Shown here: one piece after another, positions 1 through 11,411 of the stretch
Layout of the letters: each line of letters starts with the position of its first letter
How positions within the stretch are numbered: position 1 is the first letter of the stretch
NCBI GenBank assembly: GCA_000310025.1
Contig: FN649741.1
Location: 58,589 to 122,588, forward strand
Source: Ectocarpus siliculosus
Lineage: Eukaryota > Sar > Phaeophyceae > Ectocarpales > Ectocarpaceae
Length of the DNA: 64,000 bases
Direction of reading: 5' to 3'
Made by a program: the position numbers and the translations under genes
Notes under the pieces: generated by a model
Databases searched by the model: none
What the model saw: only the letters and a program-made list of their open reading frames with translations
Told to the model about the DNA's origin: nothing

Positions 1-865
1 CGCACCCTCTCTTCTGTCGGAAACCTGCCTGGCCCTCACTAATGCTACGTTTCTTCTCCAATACTCCCACTATCCTATCGTTCAGCAGCTTACAGAACAC
101 TTTTCCTACTGTGTTCAACAGTGTGATACCCCTGTAGTTTCCTGGGTCAGTCTTGTCTCCTTTCTTAAACAAGTTCACAACCACTCCTTCCCTCCATCTA
201 CTTGGCGCATACTCGTTTTTCCACACCCAGTTGTACAGCAGTACCATCAGCTGGATCATCCCCTTGCCCCCAAACTTCATGAACTCGTTTACTATCCCAT
301 CCGCCCCTGCTGCTTTGTGGCACTGCAGCTTGTTCACACACGCCTCAACCTCGTCCTCAGTGAACTCCTTTTCTAGTTCTACGTTCCCAACGTCTGCCTT
401 CGATGTCTCTTCTTCTTTCTGGGCCCATGCGTCCACCTCCTTCTTAAACACTTGGTCAAAATCTTCATTCTCCGAAGGCACTCCAAGTCTCTTGTAGTGT
501 CCTGCTAGAACTTCCCTTTTTCCCTTCCCACTGCTGACTAGTCCACCGTTCACACCTCGCAATGTTGCTACCCCTGTATCCCCCCCTTGCGCGGTCTTTT
601 TTACCATCCCACTAATCCCTTCCCACATCTGCTTGACGTTCCCCTCCAGGCCTCCGTTGGCCTTCTGCACTACTTCGTCCCAAATGGGGGGGGGTATCGT
701 GCAACTGTCATTCCATAGACGTTGCCTTTGGGCACAGAGCGCAATGATTGGCGTTTCCTTCGGCCCTCTCCTCCATACGTGACTAGCTCCTCTTGCTCGG
801 TCACGAGGCAAAGCCGCAATGCCATTGACAACCCGAGACACACTTGAAATAAGAGAAGACTACGC
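1..865 (-). mobile_element. LINE (non-LTR retrotransposon) reverse transcriptase fragment
   Basis: One minus-strand frame stays open from about 865 to the left edge of the window (about 288 codons) with no internal stop. Its C-terminal part has hallmarks of a non-LTR reverse transcriptase: 'KAAGADGI', then 'WREGVVVNLFKKGD', 'DPGNYRGITLLNTVGKVF' and 'SEGQAGFR', in the usual order for the fingers/palm region. The YADD catalytic motif and everything after it lie outside the window. No endonuclease domain is visible upstream in this frame, so the copy may be 5'-truncated, which is common for LINEs. It lies in the same orientation as, and 3' of, the second methyltransferase exon, so it may sit in an intron of that gene. 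The RT identity is clear. The exact 5' border is not, because no poly-A tail or target-site duplication is in view. Confidence 0.85.
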
Positions 866-1156
866 CCGAGCGCCGAACGGAAGGGCCAACAGCGGCAGCT
901 AGAAAATTCTGCGGTAACAATTTCCGCCGAAGTATGTCACAACCGCAGACGTAGGGAGAATTTTCTGCCCGAGTAAACAGACCTTCTTGAGTTACTCGGA
1001 GACAGCGAGGAAGAACGGCTATAAGGTGTCGCCCTTTACTGCTGTATGTACGCGCCAACGGGAGGGGGTGCTGCGATTGACCGATCTAGGGGAGACCGTA
1101 CATATCGTATCTACGACTACTCTTCCACATATCACCGCCCAAAACAACAGCAGTAG

Positions 1157-2057
1157 TAATTTACACGTTGCCCACCAAGGTGGCCTCGGAGTAGTTGGCG
1201 TGATTCCGGAAGACCTTGCACTTCACCAGCTCCCCCGGGATGACGTGGGGAACCATCACCACCCAGCCCGTTTCACCCTCCCTCGCGATGCCCTCTCCCA
1301 AGTTGGTCAGGCTCTCAATCCGGACTGTTAGCTCTTCCAGATACCTTTGGTTGCAATGAGTCCAGGCGGTACGCAGCACGGGTTCGGCAAGCATCAGCAC
1401 ACGGGCACCAAGTTTACTGACTAGTGCTGGACATGCAAGCAATTAGATGGCACGGCATGGCGCTGTACCGGTACCGTACATGTACCCGTGTAGAACGAGA
1501 CATGATGCAACAGGTGGACGGTTCGACTACCAGTACGTCCGCCACACGACAACCCTTTCTCCGTTGTGGTAGCGGTGCGAGACGGAGAGGCAGATAGAGC
1601 GAATAGCACACGACCTATACCACATTCTCGGCTTGCTGTTCATGCACACGATCACCTGCTGGTTCCATGGATGTACCTAACGTGCGAGGAAACATGAACA
1701 GCGGAGCGACAGAGGTTCTACACATACATGTCACACAGGAGGCGAGGTGGCAGAACCGCAGAGAGCAAATACTTACTCGTAAGGTGTCGGCGTGAACTTG
1801 GGCGGCGCGTACAGCAGCTTATTGGCCGGTGTCTTCTCTGCCACCTCTGCGACTGCTGTGATATCCACAGCTAGCTCCATCCTTGGTGAGCTCCTAGCTC
1901 TGCGAGGTGGATGCCGGCTGCTGGTTGATGTAGCTCGACCGGCCAAAGCCGCGCAAACTGGTCGAGTTCGGACCACGAAAGCTCTGGTGCAGCTGGGCAA
2001 CGACATCATCGAGACAGCGGCAAGAGGGAGCAGCAGCCTTCCTGTCGTTTGATACAT
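1157..2057 (-). CDS. TRAM-domain RNA methyltransferase (RumA/TrmA-like), N-terminal exons only
   Basis: Two exons are supported. Exon 1 (2057 to 1777) begins MYQTTGRLLLPLAAVSMM, has a hydrophobic N terminus and an 'RAFVV' motif like the stramenopile signal-peptide/transit-peptide junction, and ends in phase 2 at a GTAAGT donor. Exon 2 (1344 to about 1157) joins in frame and encodes a TRAM domain ('ELTVRIESLTNLGEGIAR', 'VPHVIPGELVKCKV'). An N-terminal TRAM domain is the arrangement of the RlmD/RumA family, which makes 5-methyluridine in rRNA or tRNA. The cysteine cluster and SAM domain should follow, but nothing between 1157 and 865 fits, so the rest is probably beyond the window, with the LINE in the intervening intron, or has been lost. 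Upstream in-frame Mets exist (2225); 2057 was chosen because it gives the presequence-like start. Plastid targeting is inferred. Confidence 0.6.
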
Positions 2058-2346
2058 CTCGAAGCAGCCAGTGTGTGGTCCCCTTCGACCCTGTGAGGTG
2101 TCAGACGCAAAGCCAAGCACCAAGAAGACGCACGATGGGTGGACGGAGGGGGACCACGCAACCCGTACCACTGATGTGAGGGTATGCGTAGGAACCCCTA
2201 TCGGTTCGGATTGGTCGACGATCATCTAATCACGCCGCTCTTGAACGATAGAGAGCGAGACAGACCATGAGACGCCAAACGCGCCTCTGAGCCCATTACC
2301 GGCGTCTCCTGTGTACATCATCCCGGTAGATTCAAGCACAAGAATA
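2058..2346. promoter_or_regulatory. Short divergent intergenic region, TRAM methyltransferase / TRM10
   Basis: About 290 bp separate the predicted start codons of two divergently transcribed RNA methyltransferase genes, so both promoters and 5' UTRs must fit here. I see no convincing TATA box. A bidirectional promoter is inferred from spacing alone. Confidence 0.35.
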
Positions 2347-4442
2347 ATGGCATGGAGGTCGATCTCCACTCCTGTGGTCGCTGCCACCCTGCTCGGAGCT
2401 GTGATCGCCCTTACCCTCCTCAGCAAGCCGGCTCCCCCCCGCCAGACAAAGGCAGAGAAACGGGTGGGTATGTTTCGTGTTTAAATGTTTAAATATTGGA
2501 GATACCAGTGAACCTTAAATGTCCGGTGTGACAACTGTGATGCAACACGCACACGACTTTAGCCGCACGACGGTGATAGACCGCAACATGCGACAGCAGT
2601 GGCCATCGTGGCATGATTTGCAAAAGCAACACATGGTACGCGCAGTACAAGCAGCATTTCATGCAAATCATGTACAAATGTTAGCACTGCCCTGCCTGGG
2701 CAGGACCGAAGCACGTGAGTTGTATCGATATCCATGCCACTCTTAACAAATTGTGCACAAAGAATACTTGGTTTGTTGAATGCCTGGTCTCTTGCCAACT
2801 GGTACCACAGAACTCAAGGCGACAGGGGAGAAAACGAGGTCGAACTGCCACGTCCAAGCGCACGAGATCGAAACGCAAGCAAACCGCGGAGATGTTGATA
2901 AACGAGATCGGCATTGATGAGTTCAAGAAGATGGTCCTCAAGGACAAGCTAGAGAAAGAAGGTAAGCCTCGCGATCACGCAGAATACGTCGCAAGTCTTG
3001 TTCAAAGCCGCTGGCGGAGGAGACCCATTATTTCGTGAGGCTTCAAGCTTGGTGCAGTAAAAAAGATTGGGCACAGAGTTTGACTTTTGCAGACCATGGT
3101 CACATCTTTCTTACAGAAACTCCCGCAAACCGACCGCACATCTTTTCATCAAGGGTTGAAGGTAATATCGGTAGCTGCGTGCAGTATGGCACCACAATAG
3201 AATTGCAGCTTGAGGCAACATACTGGGTGCCTCTACTGGTGGTGTCGCGTCTTACTTTTCTGACGGTACGTGTTACCTTTGGTATACCGCCGGTTTCCTC
3301 CCACCTCAGCACCACCCCCTACAATATCGCAATGATATCGCCCCAGACACGCGTCGATAACCTCATCATTGAGCCGTCATCGCCAATCTGTACTCACTCA
3401 TGTCTGTTCGATTCGACCCGCTTGTTTCTTTTCAGAACAACAGGAGCGAATGAGGGCGGCGATGGATGACCCCAACTCCTTGCGGCTGGTGATAGACCTC
3501 AATTGGGCGGAGAGCGCCTCCGGTAAAGAGCTGTCTAGCCTCGTGAAGCAGCTCTGTTACGTCTACAGCCGCGCCAGAGCCAGCTCGATGCCTCCCAGGC
3601 TCACTCTCACCTCCTACCAAGGCAGAGCGGCTGCAGCTCTAGAAAGGTGAGGCCAGGCGTGCTGTCTCTTGTGCGTTCATTTTTATACTGCCTGCCCAAG
3701 TCCTGTGCAACCACGTAGTGTGTGATTTCGACACGACGTAGTCGACTTGGTTTCTTGTTTGTCCACCTCGCTAGAACTCGCAAGTCGTGGACCCTTTCAA
3801 TCTGGTGGTCCTCCAAGAAAATTGCTGATTGATGTTTGTACCGTTTCACTGTTAAACGTCCCGCCACGAACTCATCGTGTCTACCTGCCCATTCGTGCTC
3901 CCAGCGCCGGGGCCAAGAGCTGGCTGGTCGACCGCAACCCTCTAGGCGTCTTTACGGTGTTCGAGTCGGCCGAAATCATCTACCTCAGCCCCGACGCAGA
4001 GGAGCCCTTGGACCAAGTCCTCGATATCAACGTCTACGTCGTTGGGGGCATCGTGGATCGGAATCTCAGCAAGGGGCTCACCCTCGGGGCCGCGGAGGGC
4101 GCAAGGGCGCGGACGGTGCGGCTGCCGTTCGACGAGTACTTGCCCGAGATTCCTCACGGCGATCGAGTCTTGACGGTCTGCGCCTGCGTCGGGGTGCTGA
4201 TGGGCGTACGTGCGGGAGAGGGATGGCGAGACGCGCTGCAGAAGAGCGTGCCACGGAGGGGGGTAGAGAAAGCCGCGCGGCGGGCGCGGGGGGGGGCGTG
4301 GCGAGGGACCGTGGTAGAGGCCGTGGGTGCGGGACAGTCTGGATGGGGGGTGGTAGGGAACTTTGGTGCTGGTCTTGAGAGGAAAGCTGAAGGAGGTGTT
4401 GACGTCGCCGAGGTGAAAGCTGGCGCCGGGTCGAGTAAATAG
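2347..4442 (+). CDS. TRM10: tRNA (guanine-9-N1)-methyltransferase, TRM10 family
   Basis: The four-exon model 2347-2463, 2811-2961, 3436-3646, 3905-4442 has consistent phases and totals 338 codons plus stop. The family methylates N1 of G9 (in some members A9) in tRNA and has the SPOUT fold. Family blocks occur in order: 'LRLVIDLNWAE' and 'LTLTSYQGR' (exon 3), then 'EIIYLSPDAEEPLDQV', 'YVVGGIVDRNLSKG' (the Asp of GGIVDRN matches the conserved active-site Asp), 'ARTVRLPFDEYLP' and 'RVLTV' (exon 4), followed by a degenerate helix ending 'WRDALQKSVPRRG'. A basic Arg/Lys-rich stretch in exon 2 precedes the domain, as in TRM10 proteins. Exon 1 adds a hydrophobic stretch ('VVAATLLGAVIALTLL') not typical of cytosolic TRM10, suggesting a membrane anchor or organelle import. 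The last exon is unusually Arg/Gly/Ala-rich. Confidence 0.85.
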
Positions 4443-4700
4443 TGTGAAGAGGAGTGTGGGTGAAATCCCACCACATGCCGCATAGTTTATGAAGAGGAGT
4501 TCGGATGAAATCCCATCACATACCGCGTGCCGTAGGGAGCACCGATATCAATCGCCGAGGTGAAAGCTGGCGCCGGGTCGAGTAAATAGTGTGAAGAGGA
4601 GTGTGGGTGAAATCCCACCACATGCCGCATAGTTTATGAAGAGGAGTTCGGATGAAATCCCATCACATACCGCGTGCCGTAGGGAGCACCGATATCAATA
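4405..4700 (+). repeat. Tandem duplication (about 147-bp unit) across the TRM10 stop codon
   Basis: A unit of about 147 bp starting near 4405 is repeated almost perfectly from about 4553. The first copy holds the last dozen codons and stop of TRM10 plus its 3' flank. The second therefore carries an untranslated copy of the same coding end and stop. Each unit also has an internal near-repeat ('gaagaggagt...gatgaaatcccatcac'). Confidence 0.9.
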
Positions 4701-7700
4701 GAGACCAAGTAGTTAAGGAACCCTTTGCCGTATGGTATTAGACTCTAAATCACGGCACGATGCCCCACAGCGTGCTGCGTGCCGAGTTTGGTAAGCGACC
4801 TGCTCTAGTGTACGCCTCGATGCTGCTGAAGATCCACAAACAAACGTTTTTCCAATAAAAGGGTGATACGGGTGCGAACGCGTCAAATATGCACGGGAAA
4901 AGTGAAGCACGTGCAGTGGAACGTAGGAGCGCGTCTGATCGCGTGTGCATGCGAGACTACCTCCCTAGCTGCCCAAATGGATTCCGTCCTTGTTGGTGAT
5001 GGCGGCGCATGCTCGATAAGGCCCGTTCCTCAGCATGCCTGGTAGGAAAAACCGTGGTGCAACACAGCCCCCGCTAGAGTGAGGAGAGGAGATCGCCTTC
5101 AGGGCTCCCAACAAGTAAATGGGAATTGAAGTACATCTTTTTTACCACGCCTCGCTTATCTCCGGACAGGACCCAACCATTGCAACCGTCTCCTGGTGAA
5201 GGCTAGTCACACTTGTCCGATGCGAGCACCGACTTTTGTCGGCATCTTTCTGCAGGAAGACGAGTCAGTCTTTCTTGCTGTCCGGTACAAGCGTCGACCG
5301 TTGTCGGTGGTTTCGGCGGTCAGAAGTCTCTCGATACCTTGCACATCATGACGGCTAGTAGTGTGTCGGCCTTCCATGCGTTGAATGTTACGATGCCGGC
5401 GATGATGGCAAACATGAGCGAGTTCGTTTCGTTCAGGGGGGTCCTGCCCAGTTTTTTTTTCTCTAATCCAAGATAAGTGTAGGCTGAACAACCGAAAACG
5501 ACCCCGGCTTGCGGAGCCCCAAAATATAAACATCGACACCGTAGAGGACATCATGGAGCAGCGACATGCACGCGCGCTGGCACGCTCAGGTCCGCTGGTG
5601 CTGGGGGCGCGCGGTCGAAAGCTGACGCAAATAACCTGCGGTTCAACTATCATCCGTGGATACATAACAACCGCGACCCACTGCATGTAAGCGCCGTCAT
5701 AGATCCAATCTCCCCCACTGCAGGATGTACAGCAGCAGCAGCAGGAGCAGTAGTAGCTCTAAGCTACCTTCGGACCGCACCTACCTACAGCGTGTTCCGA
5801 TCGATAGTGTGTGTCAGATCTGGGCGTGTCAACGCGCACATCGCTACTCCACCATGTCCTCTACCGCGACGTAGACAGGGAGATGCTTACTTTGGAACTC
5901 TCCAACCGCAGAAGAACCTATTTCGCACCCACCGTATCGCCTTGGTCTCGATTCGAGACTGCAAGGAAATTCTTGGGTCTCGAGAGTTTAGTAGGAGCAA
6001 GACTCCGTGGATGCTATGTAGCTGACGGATAAAAAAAACAACCGCTTCTCTGTGCAACAACGCATTTATTTCGTTACGCCCAAGAACTGTTCACCCGGTT
6101 TTGTTTTAAGTCCCGTGGGTGGTTGGTGCTCGCATGATTGTCAAAACCGGTAAAAACTCAAGACCGATGTGTGGCAAGGATTTTCCTTGCGACAAGTGTG
6201 ACGCGTCACTAAAGTAAAGGTTGGGGTGGGTACACCACAGAACACTCCCGCGCAGAGTGCAAGCTCATCCCAATATCTACTTCACAGGAACGACCTCCGT
6301 GTTTCGGGATGACTGCCAGGTGGTTGAGAGCGGTCTTGTGAGTGACAAAGAGATAGGTGAAGGGAGGGGAAGCGACAACGATCCTGAGATGAACACTCTG
6401 GCAACATTGGAGGTAGGCAAAAAAAAGTTGAGACAACACACAAGCTCGATGCACGTACATTCAACCGTTCAATCACTGCCAACGTGCGGCCCGACTGCTG
6501 TACAGTGCAATCAAGCACGTCTACGGATCAAACCGTAGGCGGCGGTCCCTCCACACCAGCATCAAGCTGTTTCACCCCACCCGACTAAAAAAAGCGTGGT
6601 GCACGTTGGTGTATATCGGTCGTACCACGCACGAATCGATTTAGTTGTTGCACAAGACTGGAGGGTTCGCTCTATTTCTATCGGTGCAAAAAAACGTATG
6701 TTTAGCATTGTGGTGACGACACGAGGTCACAACAGAGGAGACTTTGTTTTGATGTGTCCTGTACGCAAAGTTAAACAAGTGCATCGCCACTTGTTCTCTT
6801 TCTCCGTTCCACAGCAAAATCGAGTAACATGGCCAATTCTACACACATAACCAACCGTCAAACTCGGCGGTAAACGGGACGCGAAATACAGCAGAGTACA
6901 AGTGAACCAGCAACGCAGCGCCCGCGCTTTTACCCCCCTGCAATATCCGCCAGAACGCTTCGTCGTCTATGTTTCTATCTCGCAACCCGAGCCTTATTTC
7001 CACCCCTCATCTGTACCCGCACCCTATTGCAAAACACCGGCCAAAAAAATAACCGTATCCGCATGACTGCTCTACGTGCCGCAGATGTGTGTAAGGCACT
7101 CCTGCTCCGAAACGCACCATGCCCTCGTTTAATTTTAGTAACGCTAGGACGAACGCAGCATTTTCTTCTCGTGTCCTGTTGTGGGCTGCAGCCACAGCAA
7201 AACACGGCTACAGGCATCGCGTACGCTGAACCCCGCCGAAGCTGAAGGATTTCCACAAGCTGTCGTCAAGCCCGGGGCAACGGTTGCGTCCCCACCCACC
7301 CCCTGGCATCCAAAAAGAGGGCGGTCCCCTCATGGACGCGACCATCAAAAAAATCATGACCAAAGTTGTACGGGCCGAAGGTGTTGGTTCCTCTGCCCTC
7401 CAACAGTCGGGGCTCGCTTTACCTCTGTAGTAGCGGCACGGGAAAGAGATGGGCGAATGCAACCGCAAGATTGAAGGGAAGGGGGGGAAGAGGGGTTATC
7501 AGCTTTTTCTTCATGGCGCATTTGCTGATGAATGATGGGAACAATTCCAAGCATTGCGGCAGCGGGCAGGGCACGAATGGATGAGCAAGATCACCGTCGC
7601 GGACACAAAACGAGCGTGGCGTTATGTTGCAGACGGTCCAACATCAAACAAGCCTGCGCAAGCGATCAACCATCGCAGAACGTAGCGACGCTGAGCCACA

Positions 7701-10410
7701 ATATTCGACGGCAACGGTTTTCTGTGCTTGGAGAAAACCATGCGAGATATTCATATAGCGAGGTGGAGCACAACTTCAATCGTTTCTCAACACCTCGAGA
7801 GAGAAGTCCATGGGGATCATTTTTGACCAATGCTTAGATACACGTATTCGTACAGGGCGCTCTCCAATCAGGCATTGCTTTAAAGGGGACCAAAATAGTC
7901 TCGGGCAACAGATTTAAACTCCATCGCGCGTTCACAAGCTGTGTCTGGTTAGACACGAACGTACACTGCCGTCGTGCATCGTACAGCTCCTACCTGGTAC
8001 ACGGTGCCAAGAGGTGTCCTGATGAAACGGGCCAGGAATCCATGCGATGCAAGATCGGTCGGTAGGTCCGAACCCAGGAGCCGCGCCGTACGAGCAGAGT
8101 TGACCATAAAGACCATGCCAACCGAATCAATCGAACATCCGGGAAGTGGATCGCAGAGAGGTGCGCATACAGAACAAGACAGGCGCCACGGCGACGACGG
8201 TAGAGAAAGGGGGGTGTGCAGGATATTTGTCAGCGACAGAACAGAGCGTTTGACGTGTCTACCTAGTTGCTAGCAAGAATCAGTACGCACACCGCTTACA
8301 TTGCGGCAGGATTGGAGAGCTGTCTCGTATTTGTCGTCGTTTGCACTACAAGGAAGGCCACTTTCGGCAACACGAGCGGTTCCGACGTTTTCCTTGAAAG
8401 CGCTTCGCATATACATCCTGTCACAAGCAGACCCCACTTTTGGCCGCAGGCAAGACCCCACTTTTCGGTGGGTCGAAGAGTCCTTGACGACTCATCTGGC
8501 TCTGCGCCATGCCACAAGACCAAGCAACTTCTGGAAGCGCGAAACGGTTGTGAATATAGTGGTCAAAACCGACCCTTCCGCCTATATTGGCAGCGAGTGG
8601 TTTCTTGTGCACGAGCAGCGGTGGAATTGCTTGGTTTCGTATCTGGCCGGACGGGTTAACATCGTTTCGGTTTCGTCGCAGTCACAGGCCAACAATGCGC
8701 CATGGACCCAAACCACGTCCTCGCAACATCTCATAATTCACGCAGCACCAAGAAAAAGGCTCGAGACAAATCGTGAGGGGGCACGATCCGCAGGTTGTAC
8801 CCATTTTTATCGATACCCCGGCTCTCGAAAACCATGAGGGCATGCCGGGGATTCTAACCGGTGTGTTAGCCGAACGAAAAAGGTCTCGTTTTATGATTTG
8901 GATTTGTCGGCCGGAACACATCATCAAGCAACGAGGAGGTTGAATGGTCTAGTCATTCGGCGCGGCGAACAGCATCTTCATGTATAGCAGTATACTGCCC
9001 ACCACCATCACTGTTGTTTTTGCGTGTACTACTATAATAGCAGCAGTATGAAACAGGCCCTTCAAGTCTGTTGACCGGAATAACGTGTGCATACTCAGTT
9101 CTAGTAAATGAAAAAATGATGCTCGAATCTCAGCGGCCATGATTCCCGAAGATACCAAAGAAATATTTCAAGGAACACGTGGAAGGAGATTGGTGGCGGC
9201 AAAACTTCAAACGAAAGTATTATAGCGCCCGGTGCCCAACCTCATGGATGGAGGGTGAATGCCAGGCTGTGGGACTAGCGTGCCGTTTGTGCAAGCACCT
9301 CCCGCCCTTTCAAAAAAAGCGGAGCACCCAACCCCACACTTGCACTTCGTACGTGTCTACGACATGGGTACAAACCACAACTGCTTCCGATGGCGTTCAG
9401 AAAGCACAGCTACATACATTTACCAGATTTAACATTACTATTAGGAAAAACAAGAAACACCGAAAGACTACAATACCCGTTCGAGATATACCCACCGTCG
9501 ATGGTATGTGTTGAGTCTTTGAGTGGAGGAAAATCGGCTGGGTACTGAGCTTAATTCGAGTTCAACATGACCAACTTGCAGCGTCAGCAGATAAAACTCT
9601 ATAAACTGGATGACAGCAAAGCCACTACATGCGTACTACATCAGTCAAAACACAACTAAATGAGTCGCGCGGTGCTCTGAATCTGGCTGTCATCGAGGAG
9701 TGCCCACTGCAACGTATCGTTTGCTCTTGACACAGCATCGTCAGCATGCGAACATCCTTCGTACACAGCAAGTGTGAGTGCCACTAAATACTTTCAAGGG
9801 ACAATCAAAAACTTGGTGGTAAGTAGGAACTGGCGTTTATCTTGTAGAAGTATCTATGTTCAGGCACGATGCACATCAAGGCACGTTGAACATGCAACAT
9901 GCAATATGTTTCCGACACGGAATCCGTCACGCGCGGTTTCCGCCGCAAAAAAACGCACAACCCCACCAAAGACAAGTGCTGCGCCCGAATCAATCCCACA
10001 TGGCACGAGAACACAAGACAATATTGTCTGCAACAGCAGAGAGTAGTGAAGCACCCCGATAACCAACGTGTGCACGCACCCGCAAGACCGGAGTCAGGAC
10101 GGGGAAAACTGCAAGCATACTGCTGTTTGTACTATTAATACATGTACCCTTTTTACATGCAGTATTTCCCAAAAAACACCAAACAACGGACGGCAGCAGT
10201 GCTCTCACCCAATCCAATACATGAAAAGAGATGTCAGCAGCGAAGAGCGGTATGCAAAGAGAGAAGACACACAGAGAGAGAGAGAGCGTACATAGGAGGA
10301 GCCAGGAAGAGATGGCGCTACGTACGATGGCAGCTGGCTGCCGTGCCGCTGTGGTCACAGGGAAGCCGATAATTTTTTCCCTACAGCAGTACCAACACAC
10401 ATACATAGCA
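4701..10410. other. Long stretch without a supportable gene
   Basis: No frame here shows a recognisable domain or a chain of exons with matching phases. The longest open frames (5207-5686 minus, 8267-8837 plus) have biased composition and no family signature. The only structured item I can name is a dispersed repeat copy at 9442-9563, listed separately. Confidence 0.5.
9442..9563. repeat. Dispersed repeat family A, copy 1
   Basis: This segment resembles 61648-61790: both contain 'gaaagacta', then 'cgag.tatacccac', 'gagtctttttag/gagtcttt', 'gagtggagg.aaa.cggctg', 'ggtact' and a closing 'ttcgagt', in the same order and orientation. It is probably a short non-autonomous element. No terminal repeats were found. 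Confidence 0.7.
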
Positions 10411-11411
10411 TCACCTGTTCTTGTAGTCGAACTCCGAGCCGAAGCCCTGCCCGTCGCCGGCCCCGTTGTAGCCGCTCTTCTTCTCCGTGTACTTCATGTA
10501 CGCCGCGTACGAGTCCTTGAGGGCCTTCGCGTCGCCCGCGCCGGCCGCCTGAACTACGCTCTTGGCCAGCGCCTCCGCCTCCGCGAACTTGGCCTTGTCG
10601 GTCGAGTACACGCCCGAGTTGAAGAGACGGAAGCAGTTCTGCTCAGCCACGATGGCGGCCGTGTCTCCCTTGTCCACCGCCCCCTTGAGCGCGGCGATGC
10701 GGTTGCCGTAGATGCCCCGCGCCCGGGACTGGGTGGCGAGGGACTTGGCCCCGTCCGCGAAGGCGACGCCCGGCACGGCTGCTGCCGCGGCGACAGCGGC
10801 GGTGGCGCCGAAAAGGTTGCTGAGCGCCTGCGATCGGGTCATGGGCTCGCTCGACATGGCCAAAGAAGTGGAGGAGCTGCTGCGCGGAAGGCGTTGGCGA
10901 GCGAGGAAAGGAGTGGGGAGGGTTGCTCAGGAGGGGTGTAGCCTGTGAGCGTTGCGCTTGGGAGTTGCTGAGGTGGATTGATGCCAACAAACATGATCAT
11001 GTGTGAGATTGTTCGTGGACATGCACGTTGGCGTGTCCAAGGGCGGAGAGGGTTGCTGCCTACTTGTAGAGTGGCCTCTAAATTCAAGATGATGCGCACA
11101 GACACGTATGTATGTATGAAGGAGAGCGGCAGAAAGATCGCCAAGGCAACACGAGCAGCACAGCGATGCCGTATCCTCTGCAAGACAGGTGTTGCCCCTG
11201 CCTCTCCGTGAGCTACACTCGTTGCGCGCAGGGACACATGAGCAATAAGGCGCAACAGACGCATGAGCACCCACGCATCGAGAAGGCAGGCGATGAAGTC
11301 ATTTCGACATTTTTGCACCTCTCACCTGCTAGTCGTCCGGACGTTCGCCATGGGGACGACGAAAGCGGAGGAGCTTCCCAAAAGAGCGAGAGCAACGCAG
11401 GCAGTCTTCAT
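10411..11411 (-). CDS. psb31: Extrinsic photosystem II protein, Psb31-like, plastid lumen
   Basis: Two exons, 11411 to 11326 and 10879 to 10411, join in phase to give 184 residues. Exon 1 encodes a signal peptide followed by 'SSSAFVVP', the A-F motif that marks the signal/transit junction of plastid proteins in stramenopiles. Exon 2 begins with a Ser-rich transit segment, then a twin hydrophobic Ala-rich stretch ending 'VPGVAFADG', a typical thylakoid-lumen transfer domain and cleavage site. The mature part (about 115 residues, predicted helical: 'RARGIYGNRIAALKGAVDKG', 'LFNSGVYS') fits the four-helix Psb31 subunit found on the lumenal face of photosystem II in diatoms and relatives. The targeting logic is seen directly. 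The family name rests on remembered similarity, and PsbQ-like is the main alternative. Confidence 0.72.

Noticed and set aside
5207-5686. 159-residue minus-strand open frame
   Set aside because: His/Arg/Ser-biased composition, no domain, no exon partners of matching phase.
8301-8837. 178-residue plus-strand open frame in otherwise empty DNA
   Set aside because: No recognisable motif and several overlapping frames of similar quality; likely chance.
10231-10941. 236-residue plus-strand frame opposite Psb31
   Set aside because: It is the antisense shadow of the Psb31 exon; Psb31 explains the composition.
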